A DNA stretch of 64,000 bases, from the NCBI GenBank assembly GCA_022605955.1, contig JAKCOZ010000011.1, forward strand, positions 2,166,537 through 2,230,536, read 5' to 3'. Shown piece after piece: positions 13,001-26,354 of the stretch. The stretch's first letter is position 1, and every line of letters starts with the position of its first letter. Under the pieces are notes generated by a model. The model did no database searches. It was not told where the DNA came from and worked only from the letters and a program-made list of their open reading frames with translations. The translations under genes were made by a program, and so were the position numbers. The DNA is from Rallus limicola (lineage: Eukaryota; Chordata; Aves; Gruiformes; Rallidae).

Positions 13001-13206
13001 TCTTCGAATATGCTGTTTGTTATTTCCTTGGATTTGATTGCTGGTTTGCATGGGTAGCTCCTGGGTTTCTCCTCTCTTTGGTGGTGGGGGTTCAGACAGG
13101 ATGGAACACTCCAAAAGAGACTTAAGTCTCACAGACTGTAACACACCCCCCTGCTTCTGCTACTAGATGCAATAACCTTGACCTTATCACTGCCTAAAAT
13201 TACTGG

Positions 13207-13487
13207 AAAAGGAGGGTGCAGAGAGGTGGGCGCTGGTCTCTTCAGCTAGGGGACAGGAGATGGGAAAAGGAGCAATGGGCTCAAGCTGTGCCAGGACAGG
13301 GTCAGCTCAGCTGGGAGGGCAAAGTTCTTCCCTGCAAGAGTTGTGGGGCTGTGGCACAGGCTGCCCAGGGAGGGGGCTGAGTCCCCAGCCCTGGGGGTGT
13401 TGAACAGAGGGGAGATGAGGTGCTGAGAGATCTGGGTCAGCACAGGACAGGGACAGTTGGACTTTTCCAACCTTGGGATTCTGTGAA
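13207..13487 (+). mobile_element. CR1 LINE 3' fragment
   Basis: Starts GGGTGCAGAGAGGTGGGC and ends CCAACCTTGGGATTCTGTG. Same subfamily as the copies at 23955 and 27448. The only sizeable repeat in its intron. Confidence 0.92.
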
Positions 13488-14975
13488 CATACTGATTTGG
13501 GTTTTTTTTCAGAGCCCATGGGTTTAAAATAAATATTTCTCCTTACCTTGATAGTTGTTAGCCTGATTGCTTTGGCTGGCACTGGACCTCGGGTGATGTC
13601 AAAAGTTTGTTATGAGTAACTTAGATGTGCCTTTTGCCTCTGTGTGCCACACACTGACGCTGGGACCTAGAAATGATGTGCTGGAGTTACAGATAGATAG
13701 AGGCTCCTTCCATTTAGACTGGATATTTATTTCTGTCACTCTTCTGTAATGGGATGGCAGCTGTGGTCACCTTGAAGAAAAGCATGTGCTCTTCCTCCTT
13801 GAACAAAAGGGAAAGAGAATGGTACTTACTATCAAGGTGTAGCATCTCTTGTGTTATTCCCATAGCAGTTCTTGTTTAGCTATAAAAGAAAAGCCTACCA
13901 AAATAAAAAAAAGGGGGGAAAAGAAAGATCAGGCGCTGGATATCCCACGAGATTTACACTGGAAACATCTTGTTGGTGATTGACTATTTTACAGAGCTGC
14001 AGAGAAAACAGTCCCTGTGCTGATCCTTCCCATTGAAGCAATGAGCTCTGTAGGGAACCTTTAGCTGGCCAGGCTGCTGATTCAAATCTAGCCTGGCTCA
14101 GTAGTAACTGAAAGGTGTTTATCATGTGATCGCAGGCCAGCCCAGCTAAAAATAAAGTGTGACATCTGTTCTTATCAGTATAATGTATGATAGATACTTG
14201 CTGCAAAGGCTTGCGGCTAAATGGGGCTGTGGAGCTGGGAGATGGCCTGAGGCTGCTCCCACCGTTCCACGCATCGCCCTTGCGTGGCAGGGCCTCTCCG
14301 AGCTGTGTGATGTGGATCACTTTAAAATGGTTCAAAAGCAGCGCTCGCTCCCCAGGCTAACAGCTGGGATGTGCTGAGAGAAGCCTTTGCCAGGAGGAAT
14401 TTTCAATACAGAGATAGAGCCGCTTTGGAGAGCGCGGTTCTTCCCTCCTCTCCCCAAAACCCACGTGCAGCACCCCTGAAGTCATACCTTGCTTTTCAGA
14501 AAGCTCTGGCTTGCCCAAAGAGCAGTCTGTATTGCTGCAAAAGGTGCTCAGTGCTGGCAGGTAGCAAAGAGATGTTGCTTTTCATTTTTCTCAGCGAAAG
14601 GAGCTCTTCCCAGACGGTTCACCTCTACACCCCTTAGAGATGTCTCTCTTTTTGATGCATATACCAAGATGAAAATCTCTTGTACTGCGTTTTCCTCTGC
14701 TCATTCTGCTCCAGAGAGAAGTTTTGCTGCTGCTTAAAAAGCTATTTGAGGGGATTGTAAAAAAAAAAAAGCAGCTGACCTAGTAACTAGGATGTAACTT
14801 ATTAAGTTGTAAAGAAGTGGGGTTGGGTGGTGAGAATTTTGCAGTGAAGCCTTGGAACGGCAGAATCAACGGGGTCCCCCAACCCCTTGCTTAATTGAGG
14901 GGGAATGAAGAGAAGCTCTGTGGTTATCTTCTCAGCTGTGGCAGCAATTCATGCATCTGCTGCTTCTGCTGCTCG

Positions 14976-15092
14976 CAGAATCACAGAGTCACAGCATGAT
15001 AGGGGTTGGAAGGGGCCTCCAGAGCTCATCGGGTCCAACCCCCTGCCAAAGCAGGGTCCCTAGGACAGGGCGCACAGGTCGGCGTCCAGATG
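14976..15092 (-). mobile_element. CR1 LINE 3' fragment
   Basis: A 117-bp tail with CAGAATCACAGAGTCACAGC, GGTTGGAAGGGGCCTCCAGA and AAGCAGGGTCCCTAGGACAG. Confidence 0.9.
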
Positions 15093-17101
15093 GCAGAGAG
15101 AGCCAAATGCCTCTGCATGCATTCAGGTCCTTCTGTCTTCATGCGTGTGCACAAAATTGGGGGTGCTCCCTCGTAATCCTCAGCATCCCCTTCTGTTACC
15201 TGCTCCTGATGTCAATGTTACCCCATAGAAAAGAGAGGTAAATTGATCTAGGAAGGTTACTAAACCCCCAAAAAAGGATCTTATTGAATATAAGCGAATT
15301 TATCAGAAGCAAATCGATGCTTTAAGTGAAGATTTCTTTATTATTAACCTTTGAAAAATCTTGAGAAAATTTAATGGAAGCGCTCTGCATGCTCCTCTGT
15401 TTTCCCTAGGACTTGAAATCCTCAGATATGGAGAGTATATTGCTGAGACAGTTAGCAGGGAAAGCTAATTCCTTGTCCTGTTCATCTCTCCTTTTACATT
15501 TCTTCTTTTTTGGAAGTTATTTAGGTTTTGAAGTGTATTTAAAGTCTAGAAACTTGATAGTGCTCCAGATCCCTAAACTGGGCATGTACTAGGAAGAGTA
15601 GGTAAGGAACATTCCTTGGAATCAGCTCTCAGTAAATCAGTATAGGAACTATTTTGTGTGTCAATAAACCAAAGTAATCTACGTAGGCTCGTTAGCTGGG
15701 AATTAGTAAAGAGTTGCTGTCTGTCATGTGTGCAAGGCAGAGATTGCGGGCTTCGCTTCCTACAGGCTTCTCCTGGGTAAAAGTTGGAAATTATTTTGGG
15801 CTCTGCTACCTCTAACACAGATGCAAAAGCCCCTGGCAGTGAGGAAAAGGCTCATTGTGCATTTCTGGAAAGGAACACAGCCAAGTGCATAAATAGCTAA
15901 TTCCTTGCTTTTTAACTGCAGGGATTTGTTTCTTGGTTAAACTCTAAGTTCCCTTAACCCTTTTACTCTGTTTTAAATTAAATAAGCCATGTTGTTTCAC
16001 TAATGCAGTATGTTTTTAAGATTAAATCCTAACCATTTGGAGCAAGCTTGGGTACCCAGAGGGATTTGCTGTCTCAGCTTTGCTTTTACATGGGCATAGT
16101 ATTGTATTCCTCTTGTGAGGAGAGCTGCCTGCTTCTCCTGGATGTAACCAGGCTAGTTCAGCACGTGAATTCCAGTTGAGCTCGGGATGCAGATGGGATC
16201 TAGGTGGTGATTCATCTTTTCATACATCCAGGGTTGTTTTTTTTTCCTTTCTTTTGCACACAAGAAGAGCTATTTCTTCCCTCCAGGGAAGTCGCTGAGC
16301 ACAAAGCTGTCCTTCAGAACATACCCTGCTTTACCTACTAATGTCCTATACCAGGTTCCCATCTTCACCAAGGGATATAGGTAAGATCAGTCTCCTGGTG
16401 TGTCTTGATTTATCTTGATTTATTAACTGAGAAGCTGTTGTGGAAAAGAATCAGGGGTAAGTTTCAGGGGACCTTTCTTGAAGTCCTGTCTCCTGCTCAA
16501 TGCTTTCCAGCTCAGGCTTCTTGAAGGAATACATCTATAGAAGGGGACAGGTGAGGAAAGGTGTGGTGTTAATCCCCTCTCAGTGACTTTTCCAGGCAAC
16601 CCTGGCACTTGTGAGCCTGTGTTTGCACAGGTCACAGGGTGTGTTTCTATCGAAGGAGCTATTTCAAGTGTTCACTCAGCTCTTTGGATACATTGAAATG
16701 CCTTTGGTATAAATTTACATTTTCCTTCCTGAGACTGCTGTACAGTTAAATAGAAACCTGTTATTTCCCAGAAGAAGTGCAACCTAAATAAATCCCAGCT
16801 GGGGCATAGCTCACCCTTTCTGGAAACCAGTTTTGCTCTTGATGAAGACAGGACCATTTTCCCTATCAGCTCAGTTAGGTATCCCTTAGGTTTCCGTGGT
16901 CTCCTGGTACCTCTCCAGCTTGGAGGCTGGGGTGGGAGCTAGTTGGTTTTGTGTATTTTTTAAGGTGTCTTTGTTTCATAATGCTTAATATTTTTTAGTT
17001 TTAATGGTTTCATCGTCTGTCTTGTCTTTTTTTCATGAGCAGGATAAGAGAATGGGCATGAGGTTTAATCCACTAGGAAACACACTGTTTATTATTCTTA
17101 G

Positions 17102-17255
17102 GGGCTACGTTAAGCATGAGACCCGCTCCTATCCCAATAGAAGAGCCAGAATGGAGACAGACGCCTCCCCCAGTCACAGCTACCTCTGGGACCTTCAGAC
17201 TACGGCGAGGCAGTCGGTTCACGTGGAGAAAGGAGTGCCTGGCTGTTATGGAAAG
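17102..17255 (+). CDS. HMBOX1: HMBOX1 coding exon (linker and start of homeodomain)
   Basis: The acceptor is TTCTTAG ending at 17101 and the donor is GTATGT at 17256. The 154 nt complete a split Gly, encode 50 residues and leave AG for a split Ser. The peptide begins ATLSMRPAPIPIEEPEW, a proline-rich linker (TPPPVTATSG follows), then RRGSRFTWRKECLAVME, the N-terminal arm and helix 1 of the homeodomain. The frame is open across the whole exon and joins both neighbours without shift. It is preceded by a 7.0 kb intron and followed by a 25.9 kb intron that splits the homeodomain after helix 1. The linker probably tolerates substitution more than the flanking domains. Confidence 0.96.
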
Positions 17256-19195
17256 GTATGTCACTTTGGGGTTATGGATGTGTGGGCGTTTTAAAGCCAA
17301 TGTGAGAGTCTTTTTATCTGCTCTCATGAACCCCAGCTTTGTTTTCATGGATGTGTTATATCATCACACAAGCCAATAACAGTGCAATCATTTGATTCTC
17401 AGCCATAGAGTAGGAGGAGCTATTTCACCCCCTTCTGCTTGAAAAAATGTTACGCTGCTTTGGACAATACCACTTTTTTTTGTACCCCCTAAGACATCTT
17501 GTCCTTGGCTCAGGCTGAGACTGTTCAGCTCCTCCTTCACTTTTGGAAAAACCTTTCCCTCTAGCCTAATCCGAGCTCTGTCTTGGTGGGGGTCTGCACA
17601 CTCTTTACATTCTCCTTCTCTCTTTTCCCAATTTACTGATTTATCCTCATAATATATCATGGTATCTACAGTTGATAGTGGCATTTCAGTAGTGCTGCAG
17701 TTCTTTAGGATGCAGAACTTTGCCTAACAGGCAGTAGGTTCCTTGTCCAAAAAGCCTCTTACAACCCTTTTACATGAGCTGGGAACAGCACAGAGCAAAG
17801 TGGATCTTTCAAATACATATGCAGAGTGGCGGGTGATCATTAGAGCTCCCAGCTCTTCAGTCCTGTGGAGACGAAGCACGCTCTCAGCCTGGTCTCCTGG
17901 CTGCCTACGTGCTTTGCCTTTCCCTCGGCATACAGTAACGGCTCTTTTGTGGATAATTTTGTGTGATAGAAAAGGGCTAGTGAACTCAAAACGTAGTTTA
18001 GGGATGAATGCTTGGTTCTGTTAAGGGCTAAATGCCTGGGAGGAGTTTTCTTCCCTCCGAGAGCATGAGGAATCTCCTTTCTGTGAAACCACCAGGTGAC
18101 TCTGTGTGTGCTGCAACTGAGTCCTTGACCAGCAGACTTCTAGTATGGATTTTTGCCCTTTCTGCAAGGTTTCTCTTTCCTCTTGCTTGCACAAGGGTGT
18201 GTGGAACCAATTTGGAGCAGGAGGGTGTCTCCTTTTGCCTAAGCTAAGACTAAAACACTGAGCTCCCTCAGCTCGAGGCTGTTTGCACTGAAGATGGACG
18301 TACTGTGTGGCTGCAGGCCATCATGGGGTCTTCGCAGGGCTGAGACCAGTAACTGAGTGTTTGTTTCCATATTCTGTCCTGGCCCTGCACTGATGTTTTC
18401 AGGTTTGGCTGAACCTTCCTCCAAAGTAAATAACGTCAGGGTCTGAAACCTGCTCTGCAGTGTTTGAAACCTCCTCTAGACCCAACTAATGCAAGTTCTG
18501 AACTCTGATAATTCGGAGGACAGTGTTTTTCTAGTGCCCCCCTCCACACAGGCAGCATAATGTGCAGTACCGGCTCTTTAGCCCTTTCAGTTCCTTGTAT
18601 ATCTCTCCTGATTGCAGTATGTAGAGTGCCAAGGGTGCTACAGCTCCGTGTACCTTCAGGAGGATACCACTTCCTTACTAACCCCTTGTGTATGAAATAA
18701 TTCAGTGATCTGAAGTAGAAGTAGAGCTCTTTAGGGTCTTTCCCTTCTTGGTTTGTGTCCACCATAAGGTGTGATGACCGCTGTTATTGGCTGTTTGAAT
18801 CCTGATGGTGCCTCCTTTGTGTTGTGGAAACACAGAGCAGAGAGGGAAAGCTAAGTAAGCAGGCATTACCCTTTCCTCCTTGAGCTCTCTTCCGAAGCCG
18901 GTCTCTGCCGTGATGCTCTCAAGAAGTCCAGACAACCTGTAATGGTTTGGTACCTGTCTGTTAGAAAGACGTTGGGATTCAAGTTTGTATATGAAAAGAA
19001 CTGAGTTGGTGTTGATGTTAGAAATCATCCGGTTGTGTAGGCAGGTAGATAATCACTTGATCTTATTTTTCATGACCCTCTTTCTTCTTTGTTGTCGTTC
19101 TTGGGTTTGTTTGCTGCATCTTGTCTTGTGCACTGTAAGGCCTTTGCTGCTGGGGTTTTCTTCTTGCTCTGCTGGTAAATGGAGACTTGTGTCAC

Positions 19196-19682
19196 ATTGC
19201 CATGGGGCCATGAAGATGATCAAGGAGCTGGAGCACCTCTCCGATGAAGACAGGCTGAGAGAGTTGGGCTTTTTCAGCCTGGAGAAGAGAAGGCTGTGGA
19301 GAGACCTGATTGTGGCCTACCAGTCCTTCCAGGGGTCCTACAGGAAAGAGGGAGAGGGGCTGGTTACTAATCCTTCAAGGGGTCCTACAGGAAAGTGGGA
19401 GAGGGAGTGCAGGGGCAGGCCAAGGGGCGATGGCTTCAAGCTGACAGAGGGCAGGGGTAGATTAGACGTGAGAAAGGAATTCTGTACTCTGAGGGTGGGG
19501 AGGCCCTGGCACAGGGAGCCTGGAGAGGGTGTGGAAGCCCCGTCCCGGGAGATGTTCAAGGCTGGGTTGGATGGGGCTTTGGGCAGCCTGGTGTAGTGTG
19601 GGTGTCCCTGCCCATGGCAGAGGGTTGGAATTGGATGTGCTTTGAGGCCCCTTACAACCCAAACCACTCTGTGATTCTATGA
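19196..19682 (+). mobile_element. CR1 LINE, 5'-truncated, with internal duplication
   Basis: Encodes MIKELEHLSDEDRLRELGFF and FSLEKRRLWRDLI in a frame that stays open for about 200 codons, through to the tail. It ends CACTCTGTGATTCTATG. A block around GGGGTCCTACAGGAAAG occurs twice (about 19332 and 19378). Confidence 0.94.
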
Positions 19683-21260
19683 ATACTGGATTTAATATTA
19701 ATTTGCAATACTCTTACTGGGTCACTGCGAGCAGGGAATTTTGCGGCCTCGTGTGTGGGTACTGGAAAGCACGGCGGAGGAGTTGTACTTGAGGTGAGAA
19801 CACCGTGAACTCAAGCCGTGGTAAAAGCTTTGTATGACAATAAAACCTACACCGTAAAGCAAGTTGGGAATACGGTTGTTTAACTGTGATGCTTTAATAG
19901 GCCTAGTTGAGCTGTAAGGATGAGCTGTTTTATGTGACGAGTTTTGAAAGAGTGGGAGAGAAACGCTCTCTTGGGAGCCTTAGGAAGAAGCCAACTAATT
20001 TCACTTACAAGTCACCGGAGTCTTCCAAGCTTGTCCGTAATACGACTCGTAACGGCAGCCGGGATGTAGGTAACCAGACTCCTGGCTGTCTGCCCCAAGT
20101 AGATCAGGTTCACTTGATGCCAAAGGGTCAGGAATAAGCATTTGGCCCATTAAAATGGGGTGGGGCCTTGCCTGTGGTCTGGTGCTGTTTATCTGGTAAA
20201 TGGATTTTCCTCTGAAGGGTTAACTTTTGATGGTGATCGGAGGCATCTTACTCAGTTTAATGAATTATTTTCCTTCATTAAATGTAATTTTCATTGACCT
20301 GTGTTTGTATGTCCGGCTTCATCTTGATATGTGCTCTTGGTGTGTGCAGGGATTTAGACACTTAGTTTTGAGCTGCTTCTCTGGGAAGGTCAGCAAAGTG
20401 CTTGTTCACCTCAGCTTCTAGCTATTCAGCAATGAGAAACAGAGATACAGAAGACCATTCCATCCCACTGGCACAGGTCGTGTGAGGACTGTGTGCGTCT
20501 TCTGCAAAAGAGGAACCTTCTGCAGTGAGACCTCACTGGTGAGTTAGTTAAATGCCTGAAGAGAAGAGGGTTGAACCTAGACCTTGATGGAAAGTCTTAC
20601 ATAGGTAATGCAGAACTACTTCCTATACACTTCCAAAACATTGCTGCAAAGCTGTATAAACATTTTTTGGGTGAGGATCAAAGTCTCAAGCTGCTCTGTC
20701 ACTTAACTGTGTTACATGCTTTTGGCTTGGCTTCGGTTGGTAAGAAAGGCAGTCACTAGAAGTCAATATGTCAGACAAGCTGAGAGCACTTCAAGGGATG
20801 AATCTGAATTTGATTGTTAAAATGAGAGAGGTTTTGCTCCTAGGAGCAAGCTTTCTAACTAAAAAGGCCCAGCACCAGTCAGGATTTATCCTGTGAAACA
20901 AATGACATGGGTGAGGGTTGAAGGGCTAGTTCCTCTTTTTTTAAAACCATTAAAATCAACAAAAATTCCAGCACAATTAATTATTACATTGGTGCCAACC
21001 CGATGTAATTAAGCTTAGAGTTAGAGAACCAGCACATATACTTAAATGTCTAATGTACATAAGTGTCTGTATACAGGGTACGCGTATTAAAGGAACTAAT
21101 TGGTTTATACTGGATTTCCAGAATGCTGCTTGTGGTTTCTGTAATTCAATTCTCCAGTCTTTACTGCTTTTTTGGAAATCCTCCCAGGGTAGTTTATTAG
21201 TCGCTGGGCTTAGATTTCGGCCAATAGATTCAGGACTCTTTCTCCCTCTCTCCTTTTCTA

Positions 21261-21283
21261 TTTTTTTTTTTTTTTTTTTTTTT
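21261..21283 (+). repeat. Poly-T tract, 23 nt
   Basis: Homopolymer within a pyrimidine-rich region. No SINE body is attached on either side. Confidence 0.95.
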
Positions 21284-22651
21284 AAATATATCCCTCCAAA
21301 TATTTATGCTCTGAAGGTTAAGAGGAGCAATAGTTCCAGAAAGTAAAGTTCTATATTTAACTGCAGACTAGGTGTGGTTCAGACAACTGCAGTGCAAGCT
21401 CCCTCTCGCTGCTGTGCTGGTGCTATCAACCTTGACCTGTTCTCTTCTTGAGCCTCCCCGCTCATGAAATATGCTGAGTTTTGCGTGCAGTGATGTTGTC
21501 GTGTGGCTTGTCCTCCTTTGGGAACAGAGCAGAGACTACAATAGTCCTTTCTCTGAAAACCTGAGGTTAAACTTAAAAGTCTCTTTTTCTGCTTCGGTTT
21601 TGTGTTCTTCTTCGTTATGTCTTGTCCCAAAGAGAATTTATTTTATATTTTTTCCCTCTTTTCTCTTGTTTTACTACTTCTTTTCAACCCCTCTCATTAG
21701 AACTACAAAATTGAAAATTCCCTTAGGGTTTTCTCTTCTTTTTATTTTTTTAATGAAGCTCTGTTGTCTTTTTATTTCTTTTCTCAGTGATTTGTGCTTC
21801 TCTGATCATATGCTGGTGTTGAGGTTTATCATCTTTTTTGGGGGGAAAAATATATCTAAGATTGGCAGCAGACTTGGTGACTGTATACCTGTTTTAAGGC
21901 ACTTTTGTTGAGTGCTATTAAAGACTTGGGGGGGGGGAATTCAGTGTTGTTTTTTAACTATATGCTTTATCCAGAGATTAAATAACTGTAAATTCTGCAC
22001 TAAAACAAAATGAATAATTCATCAGTTGAAAGTATTTTGGTTTGCCTAGGGAGTAGGGACTTTGCTTTCTGGTTGAGGCTCCTGTGGTTTGATTATTATG
22101 GGTCTGGTTTTGTTTGGGTTTTGTTTTTTATTTTAACACTTGTCTCTGCTCTGGAAGCAGCCTTGTGTAAAGATATATTGAGATTAAATAAATGAGATTA
22201 TATAGATACCTATTATCCCCATTTCAGAGCTGGCAAAAGTGAGTCGGGTGGTTCACTTTGTCATCTGAGGTAACTTTATTCATAAGAAAATGGGGTTTGA
22301 TTTCTCAAGATACTGTGGGTATAGTTTCATGATAAAGCTGAGCTGAATTAACACTTTGTCACCATCTCATCCTTAGGTGTTATCCTGTCTCATCGCCCTT
22401 CTCAATTCCTCCTCCTCAGTTTCCCTGCTTCTGCCACCCTGCATTGTGCCAGATATGTTTCTTGTCTGATGGAAACACCACCCATTTCAGCTTGGTTCTG
22501 AAAAAAGAAATGCTTTCATAATTTTCCCCTCTGTTTTAGCAAATTGGTTTGGCTTGTCACACAATGAGGGGGTGCCAGAACTGGCCCAGGGCAAATCTCA
22601 GGAGCACGTGAATGAGAGCATGTGGAAGGGGAAGTCTTAACAAAAAGATGG

Positions 22652-22711
22652 GTTGGGGGTTGGACTTGATGATCTCTTGAGGTCCCTTCCAACCCCTGTG
22701 ATTCTGTGATG
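22652..22711 (+). mobile_element. CR1 LINE, 3' tail only
   Basis: 60 bp: GGGGGTTGGACTTGATGATC, then TCCCTTCCAACCCCTGTGAT and an octamer end. Confidence 0.87.
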
Positions 22712-22819
22712 TATACATTTTCTGTGGTGTAGTTTACTCTGTTTGGTTTTGTTCTGGTTTGGTTTGGTTTGAGTTGGAGGAGTTCCTGGTTTGGTTAAAA
22801 GCATGCTGAGAGAGCGTGC

Positions 22820-23181
22820 TTTAGGCTGAGAGAAGTGTGCTAGTTGGGCTAGTTGACCCTGGAGAAGAGAAGGCTCCGGGTGGACCTTATAGCCCCTTCC
22901 AGTCCCTGAAAGCTGGGTAAGAACTGTTCCCTTAGTTCCCTTAGAGGAGATTTAGGTTGGATATTGGGAAAAAGTTCTCCAGTATGAGGGTTGTGGGTAC
23001 TGTCACAGGTTGCCCAGATAGGTGGTGGAGGCCCCATCCCTGGAGACATCCAAGCTCAGGCTGGATGGGGCTCTGAGAGCCCTGGTCTAGTGAAAATGTC
23101 TCTGCTTACTGCAGGGTGGGACTAGATGGCCTTTAAAGATCCCTTCCAACCTAATGCATCCTACGATTCGATGATTCTATG
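22820..23181 (+). mobile_element. CR1 LINE 3' fragment, diverged
   Basis: CCTGGAGAAGAGAAGGCTCC through a tail ending CGATTCGATGATTCTATG. Many differences from the other copies suggest an older insertion. It lies 110 bp after another CR1 tail. Confidence 0.9.
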
Positions 23182-23954
23182 CTTGTCCTGGTGTAATGGA
23201 AGAGGTATCCTTTCATTTTTGCCAGGGAGCAGCCACGGCATCACTGCCAAACTTGTCTCATCTGACCAGGTTGTATTCTTGTTCCCCCTTTAAATACAAC
23301 CCAAGTTGGTAAGGAAAGCCATCTCCTTGCCAAAACCAGTCACCACATTTGCATCAGCTGCACACTTAATGCCATAGAAGCTGTAGCATCACCTCCCCCC
23401 CGGCTGAAGCAGCACCTTCTGCAGTGGTCCCAGCAAGCTGGTGCCGGGCTGGGCCAGCGGAGCCCTGGGCATGGTTCTGGCCCTGAGTGATATCAGTCCT
23501 GACATGCGTTATTAGAAATTCTTCCGATTGTGAAAGCACTATTACTGCAGCTCTCCTGAGCGCTGGGGCTTCCACGGCTTCCCTGGGGAAAATGAGAGCT
23601 CTATTAGCTCCTGAAATTCAGTTAGGAAATTTTCTTAGTTAATTTTATCCCATTACTCTTAGTTATGTCTTCTAGCAGAACCTTAATACCGGCCCCATAG
23701 GGGATCTAAGTTTCCTGTACAAGGCTTTGGAGGAGATTTAAGTTTTGGATTCATTGCATTTCTCCCGTTTCAAGCTGACAACAGAGCAGGAAGCAATGTC
23801 TTTCGGCCTCTTCCATTAGGCTTGTACATTGTTAGGAACAGAACATCAGTTTCTCATCAATATAACGACGTCCACCAGGTTGGCTCAGGAATGCTGCTTG
23901 TCTTCCTCAGGGTTTGTTTCCCAGGCTGCCAAGAGGTGAGGAGTGCTGAGGGTT

Positions 23955-24467
23955 GAGTGCTGAGGTTGTACCTCCAGTGCTGGGGACAGTTCTGGGCTCC
24001 TCACCATAAGAAGGATATGGAGGTCCTGGAGCGAGTGCAGAGAAGAGCAACCAGGCTGGGGAAGGGGCTGGAGGGCAAATCCTCTGAGGAGCGGCTGAGG
24101 GAGCTGGGGGTGTTGAGCCTGGAGCAGAGGAGGCTGAGGGGAGCCCTTCTCCCCACCTCCCCTACCCTGCCAGGAGGGTGCAGAGAGGTGGGCACTGGTC
24201 TCTTCAGCCAGGGGCCAGGAGCTGGGACAAGGGGCACTGGGCTCAAGCTGGGCCAGGGCAGGGTCAGCTCAGCTGGGAGGGCAAAGTTCCTCCCTGGCAG
24301 AGTTGTGGGGCTGTGGCCCAGGCTGCCCAGGGAGAGGGCTGAGTCCCCAGCCCTGGGGGTGTTTAAAAAAAGGGCAGATGAGGTACTGAGAGATCTGGGT
24401 TGGTGTAGGATGGGAACGGTTGGACTCGATGATATTAAAGGTCTTTACCAATCTTGTGATTCTGTAA
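23955..24467 (+). mobile_element. CR1 LINE, 5'-truncated
   Basis: Open frame 23957-24502 with [20 protein letters not shown] then [20 protein letters not shown], the CR1 ORF2 C-terminus, followed by tail sequence read through by chance. Little decayed, so likely among the younger copies. Confidence 0.94.
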
Positions 24468-24728
24468 CCTCTGCTGTCCCCAGGATCCTCAGTTGTCCTT
24501 GAGCCTTTTAGGTGGCTGGCCATTCTCAACCATAAAATACCTACCACGTGATTGGGAAGCTGAACCAAACCAAAGGATGAGCATGATGCTAAAAGCCTCT
24601 AAATTTGGGATTCCTGAGGGACGTTTGCAATAGGCATTAGGAAAAACCTTCTGACTTGAAGGATGGTTGAACACTAAGCAGGTTATATACAGAAATGATG
24701 GAATGTTTCACAGGAGCACATCAGCTAA

Positions 24729-24927
24729 AATCACAGAATCATAGGGGTGAGAAGGGACCTCAAGAGACCATCGAGTCCGACCCCCTGCCAAAACAGGGTC
24801 CCTAGGACAGGGCGCACAGGTCGGCGTCCAGGTGGGTCTGGAATCTCTCCAGTGAAGGAGACTCCACACCCCCCTGGGCAGCCTGTCCCAGGGCTCCCTC
24901 ACCGGGAAGAAGTTCTTCTGCAAAATC
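24729..24927 (-). mobile_element. CR1 LINE 3' fragment
   Basis: ATCACAGAATCATAGGGGTG, then AACAGGGTCCCTAGGACAGG and GAAGGAGACTCCACACCC. Truncated at the CACCGGGAAGAAGTTCTTC block. Confidence 0.92.
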
Positions 24928-26354
24928 TGGCAGGGTGGTTGAGATCTACTTGAGGGATCTTCAAGGTGAAAGAGGGAAACTTCAGGTGACGACTTTACGT
25001 TATTTTCCAGCTCTTTCTATTCTGTCCTGAGGTGTTCCTTAGTCAGCAACTTGCAGTGGGAGGTTCAGTTTCTGTGGGAGTTTAACTTCACTAAGTCCTT
25101 CGAGATGTTAAGAGGGTTTTTTTTTTTAGGATCTTTGTTTTTTTGTGCTTGTTGAAGTGCTTTGAGATTGGTGAGTGCAGGCACTTTGCAGTGGAGTTCA
25201 GTAAAGCTCCCTTCATGGTTTAGACCCAGACAAGATCTTTTTATTTTGATTGTCTTGAAAGTTCAGATGGTTTGGCTCGGGGTTGTTGCTGTATGTCTCC
25301 ATAAAACATGAGAGCAGCCATTTTATGCTTGCCACACTCTATCTTTCTTATTTTGCATTAGATCAAGCTATGTTCCTTCTTAAACATGCATAATATGCAA
25401 GCTTCCTATTCTAATCAGCTGTAAGCAAATCCCAGTTGTTGGGCAGATTGCATGCAGTAAAATGTAATGCTAGGATGTCTGGCCAAAGACAGGCTTGGCT
25501 CTCTTGAAGGATCCGGCACTTAAGGAGTTATTATTCTCTTTCAGGGAGCTCAGGTGGGTTTTGTATCTTTATGATCTTCCTTTCTTTGTTTTTTTTATCC
25601 TTTCTTCTTTTTTAAAATAACACAAAAGGAGATCTGTGGGAGGGGCAACTCCATGCAGCAGGCTCCAGATAAAATTTTTTATACCTGCCAAGGTCAAAAT
25701 AACTGAAAACAACATTTGCAAGAAGAGCCTTGTCGATCTGACCTGACACAGCACCGTCTGGTATGATAAAGCCCTGTTTTAAGAATGGGAATTCAGCTCT
25801 AGACCAGATACTTTCCTGCATTTCTCTGGGTCCAACTGAGGTACTTCTGTATTCTGTCTCCGTGCTCGTGAAGGTGACAAGCAGGATCTCATCCTGAGTT
25901 ACAACACCGTCTTCTCATTGCCACGCATTTGGAACTGGATTTACAAGTGCCTAGGTGTTTTCAGAGATGTAAAAAGGCAGTGTTGTTGCTTACTGTGCAG
26001 GCTGGTGTCATTTTTCCTGGTTCCAGTAGCACCGGAGTGTTGAAGGATCTGTAAGACCAAATTGACCATTAACTTACCATTTCCTCACTGGCTCCTTCAG
26101 TGATGTCCCAGCTCACAGACCCCATACTTTGGAGCTCAGCCCCTGGTGCTTAACGTGCACCGTCCAGCTGCCCTGCTTGCCCCTGCAGTGATTTCAAGTC
26201 ACCATCCCCAGTATGTAAAGTTGTGTTGGGGCATGTTGTAAGGAGGGGAGGGGTAGAGGTAACCTTAATTCAGCCTGCATTCCTACAAGGAAAACGTAAG
26301 CGTGATGTGACATGAATGTGACTTCATGACTAGGGATAGAATCCAAGGGAACAG

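Larger units (their letters stand above)
10089..17101 (+). other. HMBOX1: HMBOX1 intron, 7.0 kb
   Basis: GT-AG intron between the POU-domain exon and the linker exon. It holds only two CR1 pieces (about 13207-13487 and 14976-15092). 10089-13206, 13488-14975 and 15093-17101 are AT-rich single-copy sequence with no recognised gene. 14100-14480 is comparatively GC-rich. Confidence 0.9.

Noticed and set aside
18985..19596. 203-codon plus-strand open frame
   Set aside because: The second half is the CR1 ORF2 end plus 3' tail and the first half is unique intron, so it is not a gene.
23957..24502. 181-codon plus-strand frame
   Set aside because: CR1 ORF2 C-terminus running into tail and intron sequence; part of the repeat at 23955.
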